Shown here: positions 9,888 through 15,457 of the stretch, piece after piece
How positions within the stretch are numbered: the first letter of the stretch is position 1
Layout of the letters: each line of letters starts with the position of its first letter
Origin: Irineochytrium annulatum
Taxonomy: Eukaryota; Chytridiomycota; Chytridiomycetes; Chytridiales; Chytridiaceae
DNA length: 15,457 nt
Reading direction: 5' to 3'
Assembly (NCBI GenBank): GCA_027600665.1
Contig: JADGJL010000637.1
Span: forward strand, 1 to 15,457
Notes under the pieces: generated by a model
What the model saw: only the letters and a program-made list of their open reading frames with translations
What the model was told of the DNA's origin: nothing
The model's database searches: none
Position numbers and translations under genes: made by a program

Positions 9888-12556
9888 ATGTCGTCGTCAG
9901 CCCTGCCGCCCGCGACCCCATCGACGCCGTCGACCCCGACGGCGGCCGCCTCGCTCGACATCCCGACGCTGGCCCTATATGCCCAGAAGGGTCACCTCCC
10001 CTCCATCGTCAGGCTGTGCCAGGTTGGAAAGTCCGGACGCGATCCTGGTTTACCTTGTACTGATCTTGCAATGGCGGGCAGCTCCTTGATGATCAGACGG
10101 CTACGAATCCGAAGGCCGCGGCCGAGAGCTGCCGCTGGGTACTGGCCGCCTGCCACCTCGACCACTCCGAGAGTCAGATTGAGTACGCGCGCCGATTAAT
10201 CGCTGGAGACCGGGGCGTCCCCAAGGACGACTATGAGGCCTTTGGGTGGTACGTCTTCACTGTTGTTCTAATGTCGTTAATGGTCATTCCGAACAGGCTG
10301 GTCTCTGCCGCCCGCACGGCGGACGCGCCAATGCTCCACCAGTGCACCCGCCTCGTTTCCGCCCTCCTACTCACCTCGCCTTTAGCCCCAGCCGACGTCC
10401 TCCCACCGCTGATGGATGTTCTCGCCCGCAACGCCTCGGACGCGCTCTTCCCCTTCGGCGAGCGCGCCTCCGTCGAGGCCTGGGAGCGGCACGCGCTCTG
10501 GGGCTCCTCGCACGCCGCGCACGAGCTCGGCAGCGTGTACGCGTCGGGTGAGGGTGGCGTCGCCGAGAGTGCGGCCGCGGCAGCGTGGTGGTATGTCGAG
10601 AGCGCGCGGAGGGGCAGTTGGAAGGGCGTGTTAGCTGTCGGGAACGCGATGGCAGACGGGAGGCTGGCGGAGGGAGGGATACCGGCGGACCAAGGGATGG
10701 CCGGGAAGTTGAAGGAGATTGCGGCGGGGATGAGGACGCACCCTGGGAGGGAGTGGGTGATGCCCGAAGGGTGGGATCGCGCGATCAGGGTCCGGGCCAA
10801 ACCGGCGGAGCTTGTGTCGAGGCGCGCGCTCGGTGTGGAGGGCGGTATCGCTTGGGATGAGGCGATGGCGGCCGTGGATGCTTTCCTCGCCGGTGGCGAG
10901 GGGAGGAAGGTGGCCAAGGGCAGATTGGTGGAGCTCGCCAAGAGGAGGAGGGTGAATGGTGTCAGGGCGAAGGCAAAGAGCGGAGACGTGGACGCGATGG
11001 TAGAGCTTGCTGGGATGGAGGGGACGGGTGAGGAGGAGAAGAAGGCGCTACTGGAGAAGGCTATTAGGATGGTAGGTCTTTCTTTGAGTTTTGAATTCTT
11101 TGGTCGCGACGTGTGATGACCGCTTTCACCACATAGGGGAGTGTTGCTGCTATTTACGCAAAGTATAAGATGCTGGCGGCGAAGGACAATGAGGCGACCG
11201 AGTGGCTTAATAAGGCCGTGGAGCAGGTTGGTCTCGTGCGTCTGTGGTTGTCTTATCCTCGATGTGCTAAACGTGGTTATACTTAGAAATGGCCGCAAGC
11301 GTGTTTTGAGCAGGGTCAACAGTACGAGAAAGGGACGTTTTGGGTTGATAAAAACCCAGACAAGGCCATAGAGATGTACAAGCTCGCTGGGGTATGCATA
11401 TCTTGCTTTCCAGTCGTGGCTTGTCCTAACTGCCGGAATCCAGGACCATGGCGACTCCCTCTACAGGGTCTCTGTTATTCTCGCGTCCTCGAACAAAACC
11501 GAGTCGGTCTCGTACCTGAAGCGTGCGGCAGCTGCGGGTCACCTGGCCGCTGCCTGCGACTACGGCATTCACCTCATCGAGATCGAAAGCCCCTCGGGTG
11601 GTTCCTGGGTGGAGCGTGCCGTTGACCGCGTAAAAACCCTCGACCCCAACTCCCCCTCCGCGCCCGACGCAACCCGGATCAAAAGGACAGTAGACCAAAT
11701 GCGCTCCGAGTGCCAAACCTTTCTCGAGTCCGCAGGGAAACGCCTCATCCTCGCTGCCCGCTCCGGGGACGCCACCTCCCAGATGAAATTGGCTTACATC
11801 CTGAAGGGCCTCGGCTACTCGGGAATCGCGATGACCCTTTTTCTCGCTAACCTCTCGGACGCCACCACCGGCGCCACGAACGCCGACGCGCAATACGAGG
11901 TCGGCCGGGCGTTCCACCACGGGCTTGGCGACATCCACCGGAATCTCCTTCGCGCAGCGGGCCATTATCACTCGGCCGCGTCGTGCCCGCGTGAGCCGGC
12001 GACGACGCTCAGCGGCGCCGCCGGTTGCACGTCTGCCCAGCTGGCGCTGCTGGCCCTCGCGGACCTGTTCGAGCAAGGAAGCGAGGACGTCGATGGGTCG
12101 CCGTCGGCGCAGGCGTTCCCGACGGACCGCGCGCTGGCCGGTTTGTACAGGCGGCTCGCGGCCGAAAGTGTTGCGAGTGGCTCGATGCCGGGACCAGGGA
12201 AGGTCGGCGCGTTGCCGGAATCTGTGCCGTTCGACGTGGTTGGGTTCATGGAGGGCGAGGCGAGGGACAGGACAATTAGACACCAGGCCATGCTGGGCGT
12301 TCTGCACGTCGGGGAGGTTGAGGAGCTGATGGGCGGCGGGACTTTGGCCAGGGGCGCCGGCGGACGGAAGACGGACGGCGGGGCTATCCGGGAGGAGAAG
12401 GACGTTGCGGGCGGGGTCGAGCACTCCGTGTCGGCGGCGACCCCGGCGATGGAGCAACAGTATCAGCAGTACGGTGATGAGCCGCCGATGGCGCCGGCCA
12501 AGAGAAAGGGCGACAAGTCCGAGGTTGGAGGGGCGGGGTGTTGCGTGATCTTGTAA
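9888..12556 (+). CDS. Sel1-repeat protein with C-terminal CAAX box, Chs4/Skt5-like
   Basis: Seen: six exons, 9888-10022, 10082-10248, 10297-11071, 11137-11226, 11287-11391 and 11444-12556 (TAA), with introns of 59, 48, 65, 60 and 52 bp and perfect phase agreement, giving 794 residues. Sel1/TPR-like alpha-helical repeats recur through the protein, for example around residues 172-200 (AHELGSVYASGEGG), 360-430 (ACFEQGQQYEKGTFW, then KAIEMYKLAGDHGD) and 573-600 (AQYEVGRAFHHGLGD). The C-terminal 100 or so residues are Gly/Lys/Glu-rich and probably disordered. The protein ends GCCVIL: a CAAX box with Leu last, which favours geranylgeranylation and membrane attachment. Known: fungal Chs4/Skt5 proteins, which activate and localise chitin synthase, combine Sel1 repeats with a C-terminal prenylation box. 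The assignment as a chitin synthase regulator is inference from this architecture, since the repeats are divergent. The ATG at 9888 is preferred because exon 1 joins in phase. Confidence 0.82.
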
Positions 12557-13789
12557 GAAAGAAAGAGATCTGGCTTGCGCATATCCATTTTTTCCGTTTC
12601 GCTTCGTTCTTGTCGAGCTGGTCTGCGTCGTTCTCCCCCAACTTCATTTCGCATTTTTCACAAGAGCCGGACTTGCTCCCTCTTCGTTATTACGTCTGGT
12701 TGTACTTATGCATCTACTTCCCCGTCTGTCTAATATCTATTTCCAACACGGCATCTATTAACGTTGTCAAAAATGTTCCGTTGTTGATCGCCGAAAAATT
12801 GTCAAAGCGAATAGGCGAATGTAATGCAAGTTCCACAGCCGTCCAGCTGCCCCTTAAACGTGTTACTTCGATCGCAGCCAAGATTGATAGCGACTATGCG
12901 CATGAGCGTCTCAGGCTTCTGCGCGGCCTCATTCATTATAAACATTCTCGAACAATACAAACCCATGTCAGAAATGCAATGCAATACTTGCCACCAATCT
13001 CAGAAATGTGGCGCTAGCAGTCTAGTTGCGAGACGCTACGCACGCGGGTTGGGAAGCAGTGCAATTGTGGCACCGGTTTCTTGGTTAAACTTCGATGCTG
13101 AGTTACTGAGGCATCATTGTAGCTGCTCATCGCCATTTCAACCTTTGTAGGTGATATGCGTCTCGACGATACACGACCATTTTTTTGGTACGGACCAGGC
13201 CATGAATGACGCCGTAAAGCTGCTATGTCGGGCAAAGCGGATGTCGATATGGTCAAAGTAATGCGGGAAAGAAACCGAGCTTCATGTTTATGGACGACCG
13301 CAGCTTACGAAAGCTTAGGGCACGTCGCAAAGAAAAGGTCTCTACTTACGAGGCAGGAACGCACATATCGAGAAGCGAGCAAATTAACAACCCCGCCACG
13401 TTGACAAAACAAGTCATTAGGAAACAGTGGCCGCCGCCGGAGTTGTAATGCCCCGTTCTATAGTGGTGTATTGCTGTCTGATATAGTTAATCACACTCTT
13501 CATTAATCGCTTGTGTTGAATATTGGAAGAATACGTTCGGGTAAAACGGGGAAGAAAGACGATTTTCGAAGTCTAAGATAAGATTAGCATTGTCAGAATA
13601 ACTGAATAATGAACTTAATTTTACTCTTTTATTCCTGATCCAATGCATCTGCACATCTTCAGCAAGAGGCGTCTGTCCTTGAAAAGAATTGTCAAACGGC
13701 GCGCCTCCGCGTTTTCTAAAGCTGACGTCGCCACCTTGACCTTGGCTTTGCTTTCCAACCTAATAGTCAACAAAGCGAACGCCCTTGCA
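12557..13789. other. intergenic stretch between the Sel1 gene and the GH26 gene
   Basis: About 1.2 kb. The first part (to about 12780) is T-rich and is probably the 3' untranslated region of the Sel1/CAAX gene. A 159-codon plus-strand frame across 12538-13017 overlaps the end of that gene in another frame and shows no domain or splice support. The right part is AT-rich and leads into the GH26 promoter. The GH26 frame is open upstream to an ATG at 13643, but the resulting Arg/Lys-rich extension would precede and mask the signal peptide, so it is treated as leader. Confidence 0.5.
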
Positions 13790-15370
13790 ATGACGCCGCA
13801 CCTCCTCCCGCTGGCTGTCATCGCGTCCGCGGCCGCCGTCGCCGCGCTGGCGCCGCTCGAGCCGGCCAATGGCCAGATGATGATGTATGTGCGCTGACCG
13901 CCGTCTGCGAAGGGGATGATCGAGGGCCCGCCGGTTGACAGGGGCAGTTGGGAATCGGGAACGGGCCCTAGAACTGCCTGGGACGGAATGCAGGCAAGAG
14001 TGGGACTGGAGAGCGGACGTTGTGGAGACCGAGCGTTGTGGGATTCCACTCGCTGGACTCCCTTCATCTGGAGAAAGGGCATCTGATCCCTCAAGCCCGC
14101 GGATGGATCGAATGGGCCTCGGTCTTACAACCATCTTCTCCTTCCAGCGGCGCATGGTACACTAGGTCGCTCGGCGACACGCCCAAACTCATGAACCAGA
14201 GGCTGCCGCTTCCGAACAACGCGAGCCTGTCCTTCTTCCAGGTGGATATTGATCTCAGCGGCGTGCAAGAGCCAGAGACCTCGCTGGCCGAGGTCGTGCC
14301 GCAGTTGGTGCAGCAGTTGGCGGACGCCGGTAGGTTTTGAGAGACATTCTCGTCGCCTTCGTGCTAAAGGGTTTGTTGCAGGGACGAATGCGACGGCCTA
14401 TTTGACGGTCTACCCGTATCAGGGCTACGCAAACGTGACGGACCAGGACCTCACCAACTTGGGCAACGCCATGATGACAATCATCAAGACGGGTCGCAAC
14501 GTCTTCTTCCGATACGGCCCGGAGATGAACGGCAACGTGTGTTTTTAGCGTTCATCAGGAACTTCATGCGTGCGGTTTACTGACCTCTTTTCATTGGTAG
14601 TGGTTCAAATACGGCCAAGACCCGGCTGCTCACAAGGAGGGCTGGATCCGCTGCTACAAGTTCCTCACCAACTTCCTCGGCCCGAACCGGCAGAATGTGG
14701 CGTTCATCTGGGCCCCGAACTCGGGGAACGGATACCCGTTCCCCTCGGGCGCATTCTTCCCTACGGGCAGCACGGCCGAAGGTGCCGCACGCATCGCCGC
14801 CCTCGACACGAACGGGGATGGCGTTTTGGATAAGAACGACGACCCGTACTATCCCTATTGTGAGCTATTGTCAGACTTTTTTCCTTGTGTTGAGGCATTA
14901 ACTTACGTTGGACGTGCGTCAGATCCTGGAGATGAATACGTCGACTGGGTTGGCCTCTCGATCTACCACTACGGCGCAAAGTGGCCATGGGTGAACAATA
15001 ACGTACCTCCCATGAACGAGTTCGAGGGCCTCATGAACGGCAACCAGGCCGACCACCCGGAATGGGGCACCTTCCACTTCTACGACTACTTTTCTGGCAC
15101 GGGGGACGGCAGCAACGGCACGTCAAAGGGCGGGAAGCCGTTCATCGTGGCGGAGATGGGGGCGACGTATCACTACGCGTGGTCGGAGCGAGGTATCAAG
15201 GACGGGTATCCGGAGTCGCATGGGCCGACGCCGAACACGGACGTGAGCAGGCTGGACATGAAGAAGGCCTGGTGGCAATCGATCTTTGATGACGACATGC
15301 GCAAGAGGTACCCGCAGATGAAGGCGGTGTGCAGCTTCGAGTTCATCAAGGCGGAGGAGGAGACCCTGCG
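13790..15370 (+). CDS. secreted GH26-type glycoside hydrolase (beta-mannanase-like), 3' end not in window
   Basis: Seen: exons 13790-13884, 14148-14329, 14382-14536, 14601-14859 and 14923 to about 15370, with introns of 263, 52, 64 and 63 bp in consistent phase. The last intron (14860-14922) is a multiple of three without a stop, so a plain frame reads straight through it; splicing restores YYPGDEYVDWVG. Residues 1-29 form a signal peptide (MTPHLLPLAVIASAAAVAAL, cleaved near ANG). The catalytic domain starts at GAWYTRSLGD. Key blocks are RYGPEMNGNW with the presumed acid/base Glu140, IWAPNSGNGYPFP, WVGLSIYHYG, and VAEMGATYH with the presumed nucleophile Glu308. Known: GH26 enzymes of clan GH-A cleave beta-1,4-mannans (some act on related beta-glucans) with two such glutamates. 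An EF-hand-like loop, DTNGDGVLDKNDD (residues 213-225), suggests bound calcium. The domain ends around FEFIKAEEETLR; a donor at 15371 (GTTCGT) or the frame to 15437 would finish it. The natural end is probably just beyond the window. Substrate is inferred from the family. Confidence 0.88.
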
Positions 15371-15375
15371 GTTCG

Positions 15376-15457
15376 TTTTTTTTTTTTTTTTTTTGAGGCG
15401 GGTTGGGGTGGGGGGTGGGGCGGGGGCGGGAAGTTAGGTTGGCGGGGGGGGGCGGGG
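15376..15457 (+). repeat. poly-T run followed by G-rich, quadruplex-capable tract
   Basis: A run of 19 T (15376-15394) is followed by G tracts of 3, 4, 6, 4, 5 and 3 separated by one or two bases (about 15399-15431), then further G runs to the window end. The plus strand fits the four-tract G-quadruplex pattern. It lies directly after the last conserved GH26 codons, so it is either inside the gene's last intron or 3' region, or a low-quality end of an assembly. Confidence 0.7.

Noticed and set aside
10231..11319. 362-codon minus-strand open frame
   Set aside because: It lies antisense to exons 3-5 of the Sel1/CAAX gene. It is Ser/Pro/Ala-rich as expected from the GC-biased complement, and the plus-strand gene has consistent introns and recognisable repeats.
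11426..12457. 343-codon minus-strand open frame
   Set aside because: Antisense to the last exon of the Sel1/CAAX gene; very Arg-rich composition with no domain.
12538..13017. 159-codon plus-strand open frame
   Set aside because: It starts inside the end of the Sel1/CAAX gene in another frame and covers T-rich presumed 3' untranslated sequence. Apart from one hydrophobic patch there is no coding signature.
13643..13789. Upstream in-frame ATG extending the GH26 N-terminus by 49 residues
   Set aside because: The extension is Arg/Lys-rich and would place the signal peptide internally. The ATG at 13790 gives a typical secreted start.
13621..14155. Two minus-strand open frames (157 and 131 codons) over the GH26 5' end
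   Set aside because: No domain or splice support. The plus strand has a signal peptide exon that joins in phase to the GH26 domain.
14697..15437. Uninterrupted 246-codon frame as a complete GH26 exon
   Set aside because: It reads through a 63-bp intron (GTGAGC...CAG) that would insert 21 unrelated residues into a conserved block, and it ends in a poly-Phe/Gly tail from the T/G tract.
1..15457. CRISPR arrays, tRNA or rRNA genes, insertion sequences, viral genes
   Set aside because: No regularly spaced repeats, no tRNA-like arm set, no transposase, reverse transcriptase or viral motifs were seen on either strand.

Overview
The window is eukaryotic nuclear DNA, almost certainly from a fungus. 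Genes are split by many short introns (mostly about 43-90 bp) with GT...AG ends and CTAAC/CTGAC/CTAAT-like branch sites. The recognisable products are fungal-type: a PHO88/SND3 endoplasmic-reticulum targeting protein, a Sel1-repeat protein with a C-terminal prenylation box that recalls chitin synthase activators of the Chs4/Skt5 type, and a secreted GH26-type beta-mannanase. The fungal division cannot be fixed from this sequence alone. All exon models below were built by hand by matching splice sites to reading-frame phase.

Layout, left to right. (1) The 5' half of PHO88/SND3 on the minus strand, running off the left edge, with two very small first exons. (2) A possible three-exon orphan gene on the minus strand (1405-2122). 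(3) About 2.5 kb (2123-4680) with no supportable gene. (4) A tandem pair of related membrane-protein genes on the minus strand. The upstream copy (6220-8939) assembles into a phase-consistent nine-exon gene for a roughly 717-residue multi-pass membrane protein of unknown function. The downstream copy (4681-5934) matches only its N-terminal half and carries several lesions, so it is probably a pseudogene. (5) Divergent from the intact membrane-protein gene, a small secreted protein gene (9203-9614, plus strand) that, when fully spliced, encodes an 85-residue precursor with six cysteines in the mature part. (6) The six-exon Sel1/CAAX gene (9888-12556, plus). (7) About 1.2 kb without a clear gene. 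(8) The GH26 gene (13790 to the right edge, plus), whose last exon runs into a poly-T/poly-G tract.

Functionally there is no obvious operon-like pathway. Several products act at the cell surface or secretory route: ER membrane targeting (PHO88/SND3), a probable chitin-synthase regulator, a secreted hemicellulase, a secreted cysteine-rich peptide and a polytopic membrane protein. The most novel elements are the cysteine-rich secreted peptide with a possible intron-retention switch, and the unrecognised membrane-protein family with one intact and one decaying copy.
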